Below are positions 50,834-63,700 of a stretch of 64,000 nucleotides of DNA, in pieces (the first letter of the stretch is position 1; each line of letters starts with the position of its first letter). Source of the stretch: Zeugodacus cucurbitae (Eukaryota; Arthropoda; Insecta; Diptera; Tephritidae); assembly GCF_028554725.1 (NCBI RefSeq), contig NC_071669.1, forward strand, positions 32,664,001-32,728,000. Direction: 5' to 3'. The position numbers and the translations under genes were made by a program. The notes under the pieces were generated by a model. It saw only the letters and a program-made list of their open reading frames with translations, was not told the origin of the DNA and searched no databases.

Positions 50834-53800
50834 TAAATGATTATGAACAAATGTTCTTTATGTTATTATTTGTCGATAAACAACTTGCAAGAAAGTGAAC
50901 TTTGATCTTAAATCTGAGAAAACTCAAAATAAATGATTATGAATAAATGTTCTTTATGTTTCTATTTGTCGATAAACAACTTGCAAGAAAGTGAACTTTA
51001 ATCTTAAATCTTATATAATACAATATAAATGATTAAGAATTAATATTTTTTACGTTTTTATTTGTCGTTAAACAACTTACAAAAAAGTGAACTTTGATCA
51101 TAAATCTGAAAAAACTCAAAATAAATGATTATAAAGAAATGTTATTTAAGTTTTTATTTGTCGATAAACAACTTGCCAGAAAGTGAACTTTGATCTTAAA
51201 TATGATAAAGATACAAAATAAATGATTACGGATAAATGCTCTTTATGTTTCTATTTGTTTTAAATCTGAGAAAACTCAAAATAAATGATTATGTATAAAT
51301 GTTCTTTATGTATCTATTTGTCGATAAACATCTTGCAAGAAAGTGAACTTTGATCTTAAATCTGATAAAATACAAATTAAATGATTATGAATAAATATTC
51401 ATCATTATTCTATTTGTCAATAAACAACTTGCAAGAAAGTGAACATTGATCAAAAATCTGAGAAAACTAAAAATAAATGATTATGTATAAATGTTCTTTA
51501 TGTTTCTATTTGTCGATAAACATCTTGCAAGAAAGTGAACTTAAATCTTAAATCTGATAAAATACAAAATAAATGATTATGAATTCATATCCTTTATGTT
51601 TTTATTTGTCGATAAACAACTTGCAAGAAAGTGAACTTTGATCATAAATCTGAGAAAACTCAAAATAAATGATTATGAATAAATGTTCTTTATGTTATTA
51701 TTTGTCGATAAACAACTTGCAAGAAAGTGAACTTTGATCTTAAATCTGAGAAAACTCAAAATAAATGATTATGAATAAATGTTCTTTATGTTTCTATTTG
51801 TCGATAAACAACTTGCGAGAAAGTGAACTTTAATCTTAAATCTTATAAAATACAATATAAATGATTAAGAATTAATATTTTTTACGTTTTTATTTGTCGA
51901 TAAACAACTTGCAAAAAAGTGAACTTTGATCATAAATCTGAGAAAACTCAAAATAAATGATTATGAATAAGTGTTCATTATGTTTTTATTTGTCGATAAA
52001 CAACTTGCAAGAAAGTGAACTTTGATCTTAAATCTGATAAAATACAAAATAAATGATTATGAATAAATATTCTTTATTTTTTCATTTGTCGATATTCAAC
52101 TTGCAAGAAAGTGAACTTTGATCATAAATCTGAGAAAACTCAAAATAAATGATTATGAATAAATGTTATTTGTGTTATTATTTGTCGATAAACACCTTGA
52201 AAGAAAGTGAACTTTAATCTTAAATCTGATAAAATTAAAAATAAATGATTCTGAATAAATATTCTTTATGTTTTTATTTGTCGATATTCAACTTGCAGGA
52301 AAGTGAACTTTGATCATAAATCTGAGAAAACTCAAAATAAATGATTACGAATAAATGTTCTTTTTTGTTTCTAAGTGTCGATAAACAAATTTCAAGAAAG
52401 TGAACTTTGATACTAAATCTGATAAAATACAAAATAAATGATTATGAATAAATATTCCTTATGGTTTTATTTGTTGATATACAACTTGCAAGAAAGTGAA
52501 CCTTGATCATAAGTCTGTTAACACACAAATTAAATGATTATGAATAAATGTTATTTATGTTTTTATTTGTCGATAAACAACTAGCAAGTAAGTGAACTTT
52601 GATCATAAATCTGAGAAAACTCAAAATAAATGATTATGGATAAATGTTATTTGTGTTATTATTTGTCGATAAACAACTTGCAAGAAAGTGAACTTTAATC
52701 TTAAATCTGATAAAATTAAAAATAAATGATTCTGAATAAATATTCTTTATGTTTTTATTTGTCGATATTCAACTTGCAAGAAAGTGAACTTTGATCATAA
52801 ATCTAAAAAAACTCAAAATAAATTATTTTGAATAAGTGTTCATTATGTTTCTATTTGTCGATAAACAACTTGCAAGAAAGTGAACTTTGATCTTATATCT
52901 GATAAAATACAAAATAAATGATTATGAATAAATATTCTTTATGTTTCTATTTGTCGATGTTCAACTTGCAAGAAAGTGAACTTTGATCATAAAACTGAGA
53001 AAACTCAAAATAAATGATTATAAATAAATGTTATTTATGTTTTTATTTGTCGATAAACAACTTGCAAGAAAGTTAACTTCGTTCTTAAATCTGATAAAAA
53101 TACAAAATAAATGATTATGAATAAATGTTATTTATGTTTTTATTTGCCGCTTAACAAATTACAGGAAAGTGCACTTTGATCTTAAATCTGATAAAAATGC
53201 AAAATAAATGATTATGAATAAATATTCTTTATGTTTTTATTTGTCGATATTCAACTTGCAAGATAGTGAATTTTGATCATAAATCTGAGAAAACTCAAAA
53301 TAAATGATTATGAATAAATATTCATCATTATTCTATTTGTCGATGATCAACTTGCAGGAAAGTGAACTTTGATCATAAATCTGAGAAAACTGAAAATAAT
53401 GATTATGAATAAATGTTCTTTATGTTATTATTTGTCGATAAACAACTTGCAAGAAAGTGAACTTTGATTTTAAATCTGAGAAAACTCAAAATAAATGATT
53501 ATGTATAAATGTTCTTTATGTTTCTATTTGTCGATAAACATCTTGCAAGAAAGTGAACTTTGATCTTAAATCTGATAAAATACAAAATAAATGATTATGA
53601 ATAAATATTCATCATTATTCTATTTGTCAATAAACAACTTGCAAGAAAGTGAACATTGATCAAAAATCTGAGAAAACTAAAAATTAATGATTATGTATAA
53701 ATGTTCTTTATGTTTCTATTTGTCGATAAACATCTTGCAAGAAAGTGAACTTAAATCTTAAATCTGATAAAATACAAAATAAATGCTTATGAATTCATAT

Positions 53801-54020
53801 TCTTTATGTTTTTATTTGTCGATAAACAACTTGCAAGAAAGTGAACTTTGATCATAAATCTGAGAAAATACAAAATAAATGATTATGAATAAATATTCTT
53901 TATGCTTCTATTTGTCGATGTTCAACTTGCAAGAAAGTGAACTTTGATCATAAATCTGAGAAAACTCAAAATAAATGATTATAAATAAATGTTATTTATG
54001 TTTTTATTTGTCGATAAACA
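50834..54020. repeat. Right end of core: ATTTTTTACG blocks and mixed order
   Basis: From about 50840 to 52800 the order follows 20530-22600: GTTATTATTTG, ATTTTTTACG near 51043, GATAAAGATAC, the 64-bp truncated monomer, TATGTATC, GAATTCATATCC, a second ATTTTTTACG near 51872, AAACACC, TTTCTAAGTG, TTGATATAC. The shared GCTCTTTATG variant ties it to the 5,164-bp segment. After about 52900 it passes through GTTAACTTCG, GCCGCTT, GATAGTGAATTTTG and ATTCATCATTATTC into the right outer zone. No gene is present. Confidence 0.8.
51202..51265. repeat. Truncated 64-bp monomer, fifth copy
   Basis: Same 33-bp deletion, same GATAAAGATAC start and the GCTC variant of the 20835 and 25709 copies, about 30 kb away. 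It marks a long-distance transfer or a deep duplication within the array. Confidence 0.88.
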
Positions 54021-54886
54021 CCTTGCAAGAAAGTGAACTTTAATCTTAAATCTGATAAAATTAAAAATAAATGATTCTGAATAAATATTCTTTATGTTTT
54101 TATTTGTCGATATTCAACTTGCAGGAAAGTGAACTTTGATCATAAATCTGAGAAAACTCAAAATAATTGATAATGAATAAATATTCATCATTATTCTATT
54201 TGTCGATGATCAACTTGCAGGAAAGTGAACTTTGATCATAAATCTGAGAAAACTAAAAATAATGATTATGAATAAATGTTCTTTATGTTATTATTTGTCG
54301 ATAAACAACTTGCAAGAAAGTGAACTTTGATCATAAATCTGAGAAAACTCAAAGTAAGTGATTATAAATTAATGTTATTTATGTTTTTATTTGTCGATAA
54401 ACAACTTGCAAGAAAGTGAACTTCGTTCTTAAATCTGATAAAAATACACAATAAATGATTATGAATAAATGTTATTTATGTTTTTATTTGCCGCTTAACA
54501 AATTACAGGAAAGTGCACTTTGATCTTAAATCTGATAAAAATGCAAAATAAATGATTATGAATAAATATTCTTTATGTTTTTATTTGTCGATATTCAACT
54601 TGCAAGATAGTGAATTTTGATCATAAATCTGAGAAAACTCAAAATAAATGATTATGAATAAATATTCATCATTATTATATTTGTCGATGATCAACTTGCA
54701 GGAAAGTGAACTTTGATCATAAATCTGAGAAAACTGAAAATAATGATTATGAATAAATGTTCTTTATGTTATTATTTGTCGATAAAAAAAACTTGCAAGA
54801 AAGTGAACTTTGATTTTAAATCTGAGAAAACTCAAAATAAATGATTATGTATAAATGTTCTTTATGTTTCTATTTGTCGATAAACA
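54021..54886. repeat. 867-bp (9-monomer) tandem duplication, copy 1
   Basis: Paired rare variants lie 866-867 bp apart: AAATAATTGATAATG at 54161 and 55028, AAAGTAAGTGATTATAAATT near 54350 and 55217, ATTATATTTGTCG near 54674 and 55544, and an A-run expansion GATAAAAAAAACTTGC at 54781, which reads GATAAAAAAACTTGC near 55647. The copies differ only by single bases and homopolymer length. Confidence 0.86.
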
Positions 54887-55753
54887 TCTTGCAAGAAAGT
54901 GAACTTTAATCTTAAATCTGATAAAATTAAAAATAAATGATTCTGAATAAATATTCTTTATGTTTTTTATTTGTCGATATTCAACTTGCAGGAAAGTGAA
55001 CTTTGATCATAAATCTGAGAAAACTCAAAATAATTGATAATGAATAAATATTCATCATTATTCTATTTGTCGATGATCAACTTGCAGGAAAGTGAACTTT
55101 GATCATAAATCTGAGAAAACTGAAAATAATGATTATGAATAAATGTTCTTTATGTTATTATTTGTCGATAAACAACTTGCAAGAAAGTGAACTTTGATCA
55201 TAAATCTGAGAAAACTCAAAGTAAGTGATTATAAATTAATGTTATTTATGTTTTTATTTGTCGATAAACAACTTGCAAGAAAGTGAACTTCGTTCTTAAA
55301 TCTGATAAAAATACACAATAAATGATTATGAATAAATGTTATTTATGTTTTTATTTGCCGCTTAACAAATTACAGGAAAGTGCACTTTGATCTTAAATCT
55401 GATAAAAATGCAAAATAAATGATTATGAATAAATATTCTTTATGTTTTTATTTGTCGATATTCAACTTGCAAGATAGTGAATTTTGATCATAATCTGAGA
55501 AAACTCAAAATAAATGATTATGAATAAATATTCATCATTATTATATTTGTCGATGATCAACTTGCAGGAAAGTGAACTTTGATCATAAATCTGAGAAAAC
55601 TGAAAATAATGATTATGAATAAATGTTCTTTATGTTATTATTTGTCGATAAAAAAACTTGCAAGAAAGTGAACTTTGATTTTAAATCTGAGAAAACTCAA
55701 AATAAATGATTATGTATAAATGTTCTTTATGTTTCTATTTGTCGATAAACATC
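54887..55753. repeat. 867-bp tandem duplication, copy 2
   Basis: Follows copy 1 directly. Private changes are an extra T in TGTTTTTTATTTG near 54965 and a lost A in GATCATAATCTG near 55490. Beyond about 55753 the text departs from copy 1's continuation. Confidence 0.85.
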
Positions 55754-56534
55754 TTGCAAGAAAGTGAACTTTGATCTTAAATCTGATAAAATACAAAATA
55801 AATGATTATGAATAAATATTCATCATTATTCTATTTGTCAATAAACAACTTGCAAGAAAGTGAACATTGATCAAAAATCTGAGAAAACTAAAAATTAATG
55901 ATTATGTATAAATGTTCTTTATGTTTCTATTTGTCGATAAACATCTTGCAAGAAAGTGAACTTAAATCTTAAATCTGATAAAATACAAAATTAATGCTTA
56001 TGAATTCATATTCTTTTTGTTTTTATTTGTCGATAAACAACTTGCAAGAAATTGAATTTTGATCATAAATCTGAGAAAACTCAAAATAAATGGTTATGAA
56101 TAAATGTTCTTTATGTTATTATTTGTCGATAAACAACTTGCAAGAAAGTGAACTTTGATCTTAAATCTGAGAAAACTCAAAATAAATGATTATGTATAAA
56201 TGTTCTTTATGTTTCTATTTGTCGATAAACATCTTGCAAGAAAGTGAACTTTGATCTTAAATCTGATAAAATACAAAATAAATGATTATGAATAAATGTT
56301 CTTTATGTTATTATTTGTTGATATACAACTTGCAAAAAAGTGAACCTTGATCATAAATCTGTTAACACTAAAATTAAATGATTATGAATAAATGCTATTT
56401 ATGTTTTTATTTGTCGATAAACAACTTGCAAGTAAGTGAACTTTGATCTTAATTCTGCTAAAAATACAAAATAAATGATTTTGAATAAATGTTATTTATG
56501 TTTCTATTTGTCGATAAACAACTGGCAAGAAAAT
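55754..56534. repeat. Right outer zone connector, mixed monomers
   Basis: Eight monomers, including GTCAATAAAC, GAACATTGATC, AATGCTTATGAATTC, TTGTTGATATAC with AAATCTGTTAACACT, and CAAGTAAG with TTAATTCTGCT. The last type is typical of the left outer zone (about 1.7-6.6 kb). I did not see it between 10 and 54 kb. No gene is present. Confidence 0.82.
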
Positions 56535-59500
56535 GAACTTTGATCTTAAATCTGATAAAAATGCAAAATAAATGATTATGAATAAATATTCTTTATGTTT
56601 TTATTTGTCGATATTCAACTTGCAAGATAGTGAATTTTGATCATAAATCTGAGAAAACTCAAAATAAATGATTATGAATAAATATTCATCATTATTCTAT
56701 TTGTCGATGAACTACTTGCAGGAAAGTGAACTTTGATCATAAATCTGAGAAAACTGAAAATAATGATTATGAATACATATTCTTTATGTTATTATTTGTC
56801 GATAAACAACTTGCAAGAAAGTGAACTTTGATCATAAATCTGAGAAAACTCAAAATAAATGATTATAAATAAATGTTATTTATGTTTTTATTTGTCGATA
56901 AACAACTTGCAAGAAAGTGAACTTCGTTCTTAAATCTGATAAAAATGCAAAATAAATGATTATGAATAAATATTCTTTATGTTTTTATTTGTCGATATTC
57001 AACTTACAAGAAAGTGAACTTTGATCATAAATCTGATAAAATACAAAATAAATGATTATAAATAAATATTCTTTATGTTTCTATTTGTCGATGTTCAACT
57101 TGCAAAAAAGTGAACTTTGATCATAAATCTGAGAAAACTCAAAATAAATGATTATAAATAAATGTTATTTATGTATTTATTTGTCGATAAACAACATGCA
57201 AGAAAGTGAACTTCGTTCTTAAATCTGATAAAAATACACAATAAATGATTATGAATAAATGTTTTTTATGTTTTTATTTGCCGCTTAACAAATTACAGGA
57301 AAGTGCACTTTGATCTTAAATCTGATAAAAATGCAAAATAAATGATTATGAATAAAATATTCTTTATGTTTTTATTTGTCGATATTCAACTTGCAAGATA
57401 GTGAATTTTGATCATAAATCTGAGAAAACTCAAAATAAATGATTATGAATAAATATTCATCATTATTCTATTTGTCGATGATCAACTTGCAGGAAAGTGA
57501 ACTTTGATCATAAATCTGAGAAAACTGAAAATAATGATTATGAATAAATGTTCTTTATGTTATTATTTGTCGATAAACAACTTGCAAGAAAGTGAACTTT
57601 GATCTTAAATCTGAGAAAACTCAAAATTAATGATTATGAATAAATGTTCTTTATGTTTCTATATGTCGATAAACAACTTGCAAGTAAGTGAACATTGATC
57701 TTAATTCTGCTAAAAATACAAAATAAATGATTTTGAATAAATGTTCATCATTATTCTATTTGTCAATAAACAACTTGCAAGAAAGTGAACTTTGATCATA
57801 AATCTGAGAAAACTGAAAATAATGATTGTGAATAAATGTTCTTTATGTTATTATTTGTCGATAAACAACTTGCAAGTAAGTGAACTTTGATCTTAATTCT
57901 GCTAAAAATACAAAATAAATGATTTTGAATAAATGTTATTTATGTTTCTATTTGTCGATAAACAACTTGCAAGAAAATGAACTTTGATCATAAATCTGAG
58001 AAAACTCAAAATAAATGATTATGAATAAATGTTCTTTATGTTTCTATTTGTCGATAAACAACTTGCAAGAAAGTCAACTTTGATCTTAAGTCTGATAAAA
58101 TACAAAATAAATGATTATGAATAAATATTCTTTATGTTTTCATTTGTCGATATTCAACTTGCAAGAAAGTGAACTTTGATCATAAATCTGAGAAAACTCA
58201 AAATAAATGATTATGAATAAATATTCATCATTATTCTATTTGTCGATGAACAACTTGCAGGAAAGTGCACTTTGATCATAAATCTGAGAAAACTGAAAAT
58301 AATGCTTATGAATTCATATTCTTTATGTTTTTATTTTTCGATAAACAACTTGCAAGAAAGTGAACTTTGATCATAAGTCTGAGAAAACTCAAAATAAATG
58401 ATTATGAATAAATGTTCTTTATGTTATTATTTGTCGATAAACAAATTGCAAGAAAGTGAACTTTGATCTTAAATCTGAGAAAACTCAAAATTAATGATTA
58501 TGAATAAATGTTCTTTATGTTTCTATATGTCGATAAACAACTTGCAAGTAAGTGAACATTGATCTTAATTCTGCTAAAAATACAAAATAAATGATTTTGA
58601 ATAAATGTTATTTATGTTTCTATTTGTCGATAAACAACTTGCAAGAAAATGAACTTTGATCATAAATCTGAGAAATCTCAAAATAAATGATTATGAATAA
58701 ATGTTCTTTATGTTTCTATTTGTCGATAAACAACTTGCAAGAAAGTGAACTTTGATCTTAAGTCTGATAAAATACAAAATAAATGATTATGAATAAATAT
58801 TCTTTATGTTTTCATTTGTCGATATTCAACTTGCAAGAAAGTGAACTTTGATCATAAATCTGAGAAAACTGAAAATAATGATTATGAATAAATCTTCTTT
58901 ATGTTATTATTTGTCGATAAACAACTTGCAAGAAAGTGAACTTTGATTTTAAATCTGAGAAAACTCAAAATAAATGATTATGAATAAATATTCTTTATGT
59001 TTTTATTTGCCGCTTAACAGCTTACAGGAAAGTGCACTTTGATCTTAAATCTGATAAAATACAAAATAAATGATTATGAATAAATATTCTTTATGTTTTT
59101 ATTTGTCGATATTCAACTTGCAAGATAGTGAATTTTGATCATAAATCTGAGAAAACTCAAAATAAATGATTATGAATAAATATTCATCATTATTCTATTT
59201 GTCGATGAACAACTTGCAGGAAAGTGAACTTTGATCATAAATCTGAGAAAACTGAAAATAATGATTGTGAATAAATGTTCTTTATGTTATTATTTGTCGA
59301 TAAACAACTTGCAAGAAAGTGAACTTTGATTTTAAATCTGAGAAAACTCAAAATAAATGATTATGAATAAATGTTATTTATGTTTTTATTTGCCGCTTAA
59401 CAACTTACAGGAAAGTGCACTTTGATCTTAAATCTGATAAAAATGCAAAATAAATGATTATGAATAAATATTCTTAATGTTTTTATTTGTCGATATTCAA

Positions 59501-60738
59501 CTTGCAAATTAATTAAAATTAAAATTAATGATTATGAATAAATGTTCTTTATGTTTCTATTTGTCGATAAACAACTTTCAAGAAAGTGAACTTTGATCTT
59601 AAATCTGATAAAATACAATTTAAATGATTATAAATAAATATTCTTTATGTTTTTATTTGTTGATATACAACTTGCAAAAAAGTGAACCTTGATCATAAAT
59701 CTGTTAACACTAAAATTAAATGATTATGAATAAATGCTATTTATGTTTTTATTTGTCGATAAACAACTTGCAAGTAAGTGAACTTTGATCTTAATTCTGC
59801 TAAAAATACAAAATAAATGATTTTGAATAAATGTTATTTATGTTTCTATTTGTCGATAAACAACTTGCAAGAAAATGAACTTTGATCATAAATCTGAGAA
59901 AACTCAAAATAAATGATTATGAATAAATGTTCTTTATGTTTCTATTTGTCGATAAACAACTTGCAAGAAAGTGAATTTTGATCTTAAGTCTGATAAAATA
60001 CAAAATAAATGATTATGAATGAATATTCTTTATGTTTTCATTTGTCGATATTCAACTTGCAAGAAAGTGAACTTTGATCATAAATCTGAGAAAACTCAAA
60101 ATAAATGATTATGAATAAATATTCATCATTATTCTATTTGTCGATGAACAACTTGCAGGAAAGTGAACTTTGATCATAAATCTGAGAAAACTGAAAATAA
60201 TGATTATGAATAAACGATCTTTATGTTATTATTTGTCGATAAACAACTTGCAAGAAAGTGAAGTTTGATTTTAAATCTGAGAAAACTCAAAATAAATGAT
60301 TATGAATAAATATTCTTTATGTTTTTATTTGCCGCTTAACAACTTACAGGAAAGTGCACTTTGATCTTAAATCTGATAAAATACAAAATAAATGATTATG
60401 AATAAATATTCTGTATGTTTTTATTTGTCGATAAACAACTTGCAAGAAAGTGAGCTTTGATCTTAAATCTGAGAAAACTCAAAATAAATGATTATAAATA
60501 AATGTTATTTATGTTTTTATTGTTCGATAAACAACTTGCAAGAAAGTGAACTTTGATATTTAATCTGATAAAATACAAAATAATTGATTATGAATAAATA
60601 TTCTTTATGTTTTTATTTGTCGATATTCAACTTGCAAGAAAATGAACTTTGATCATAAATCTGTTAACACTCAAATAAAATGATTATGAATAAATGTTAT
60701 TTATGTTTTTATTTGCCGCTTAACAACTTACAGGAAAG
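56535..60738. repeat. 4,204-bp segmental duplication, copy 1
   Basis: Paired variants at about 4,204-4,206 bp: GATGAACTACTTGC near 56707 and 60912, the extra A in GAATAAAATATTC near 57350 and 61556, AATGCTTATGAATTC at 58301 and 62505, AAATCTTCTTTATG near 58890 and 63094. Homology holds to about 59505, where copy 1 has an AT-rich join. The remainder (59531-60738) has CAAGTAAG, TTCTGCT and GAAAATGAAC monomers. About two monomers (57590-57750) differ in type from copy 2. Confidence 0.85.
59504..59530. other. AT-only join replacing about one third of a monomer
   Basis: After CAACTTGCAA the text is ATTAATTAAAATTAAA and then ATTAATGATTATG. The usual GAAAGTGAACTTTGATC and CTGAG segment is gone and a run of A and T only fills the gap. 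The duplicate at about 63709 continues normally (CAAGATAGTG), so the loss came after the 4.2-kb duplication or was absent from its source. Confidence 0.82.
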
Positions 60739-63700
60739 TGCACTTTGATCTTAAATCTGATAAAAATGCAAAATAAATGATTATGAATAAATATTCTTTA
60801 TGTTTTTATTTGTCGATATTCAACTTGCAAGATAGTGAATTTTGATCATAAATCTGAGAAAACTCAAAATAAATGATTATGAATAAATATTCATCATTAT
60901 TCTATTTGTCGATGAACTACTTGCAGGAAAGTGAACTTTGATCATAAATCTGAGAAAACTGAAAATAATGATTATGAATACATATTCTTTATGTTATTAT
61001 TTGTCGATAAACAACTTGCAAGAAAGTGAACTTTGATCATAAATCTGAGAAAACTCAAAATAAATGATTATAAATAAATGTTATTTATGTTTTTATTTGT
61101 CGATAAACAACTTGCAAGAAAGTGAACTTCGTTCTTAAATCTGATAAAAATGCAAAATAAATGATTATGAATAAATATTCTTTATGTTTTTATTTGTCGA
61201 TATTCAACTTGCAAGAAAGTGAACTTTGATCATAAATCTGATAAAATACAAAATAAATGATTATGAATAAACATTCTTTATGTTTCTATTTGTCGATGTT
61301 CAACTTGCAAAAAAGTGAACTTTGATCATAAATCTGAGAAAACTCAAAATAAATGATTATAAATAAATGTTATTTATGTATTTATTTGTCGATAAACAAC
61401 ATGCAAGAAAGTGAACTTCGTTCTTAAATCTGATAAAAATACACAATAAATGATTATGAATAAATGTTTTTTATGTTTTTATTTGCCGCTTAACAAATTA
61501 CAGGAAAGTGCACTTTGATCTTAAATCTGATAAAAATGCAAAATAAATGATTATGAATAAAATATTCTTTATGTTTTTATTTGTCGATATTCAACTTGCA
61601 AGATAGTGAATTTTGATCATAAATCTGAGAAAACTCAAAATAAATGATTATGAATAAATATTCATCATTATTCTATTTGTCGATGATCAACTTGCAGGAA
61701 AGTGAACTTTGATCATAAATCTGAGAAAACTGAAAATAATGATTATGAATAAATGTTCTTTATGTTATTATTTGTCGATAAACAACTTGCAGGAAAGTGA
61801 ACTTTGATCATAAATCTGAGAAAACTTAAAATAAATGATTATGTATAAATGTTCTTTATGTTTCTATTTGTCGATAAACATCTTGCAAGAAAGTGAACTT
61901 TGATCTTAAATCTGATAAAATACAAAATAAATGATTATGAATAAATATTCATCATTATTCTATTTGTCAATAAACAACTTGCAAGAAAGTGAACTTTGAT
62001 CATAAATCTGAGAAAACTGAAAATAATGATTGTGAATAAATGTTCTTTATGTTATTATTTGTCGATAAACAACTTGCAAGTAAGTGAACTTTGATCTTAA
62101 TTCTGCTAAAAATACAAAATAAATGATTTTGAATAAATGTTATTTATGTTTCTATTTGTCGATAAACAACTTGCAAGAAAATGAACTTTGATCATAAATC
62201 TGAGAAAACTCAAAATAAATGATTATGAATAAATGTTCTTTATGTTTCTATTTGTCGATAAACAACTTGCAAGAAAGTGAACTTTGATCTTAAGTCTGAT
62301 AAAATACAAAATAAATGATTATGAATAAATATTCTTTATGTTTTCATTTGTCGATATTCAACTTGCAAGAAAGTGAACTTTGATCATAAATCTGAGAAAA
62401 CTCAAAATAAATGATTATGAAAAAATATTCATCATTATTCTATTTGTCGATGAACAACTTGCAGGAAAGTGAACTTTGAACATAAATCTGAGAAAACTGA
62501 AAATAATGCTTATGAATTCATATTCTTTATGTTTTTATTTTTCGATAAACAACTTGCAAGAAAGTGAACTTTGATCATAAATCTGAGAAAACTCAAAATA
62601 AATGATTATGAATAAATGTTCTTTATGTTATTATTTGTCGATAAACAACTTGCAAGAAAGTGAACTTTGATCTTAAATCTGAGAAAACTCAAAATTAATG
62701 ATTATGAATAAATGTTCTTTATGTTTCTATATGTCGATAAACAACTTGCAAGTAAGTGAACATTGATCTTAATTCTGCTAAAAATACAAAATAAATGATT
62801 TTGAATAAATGTTATTTATGTTTCTATTTGTCGATAAACAACTTGCAAGAAAATGAACTTTGATCATAAATCTGAGAAATCTCAAAATAAATGATTATGA
62901 ATAAATGTTCTTTATGTTTCTATTTGTCGATAAACAACTTGCAAGAAAGTGAACTTTGATCTTAAGTCTGATAAAATACAAAATAAATGATTATGAATAA
63001 ATATTCTTTATGTTTTCATTTGTCGATATTCAACTTGCAAGAAAGTGAACTTTGATCATAAATCTGAGAAAACTGAAAATAATGATTATGAATAAATCTT
63101 CTTTATGTTATTATTTGTCGATAAACAACTTGCAAGAAAGTGAACTTTGATTTTAAATCTGAGAAAACTCAAAATAATTGATTATGAATAAATATTCTTT
63201 ATGTTTTTATTTGCCGCTTAACAACTTACAGGAAAGTGCACTTTGATCTTAAATCTGATAAAATACAAAATAAATGATTATGAATAAATATTCTTTATGT
63301 TTTTATTTGTCGATATTCAACTTGCAAGATAGTGAATTTTGATCATAAATCTGAGAAAACTCAAAATAAATGATTATGAATAAATATTCATCATTATTCT
63401 ATTTGTCGATGAACAACTTGCAGGAAAGTGAACTTTGATCATAAATCTGAGAAAACTGAAAATAATGATTGTGAATAAATGTTCTTTATGTTATTATTTG
63501 TCGATAAACAACTTGCAAGAAAGTGAACTTTGATTTTAAATCTGAGAAAACTCAAAATAAATGATTATGAATAAATGTTATTTATGTTTTTATTTGCCGC
63601 TTAACAACTTACAGGAAAGTGCACTTTGATCTTAAATCTGATAAAAATGCAAAATAAATGATTATGAATAAATATTCTTTATGTTTTTATTTGTCGATAT

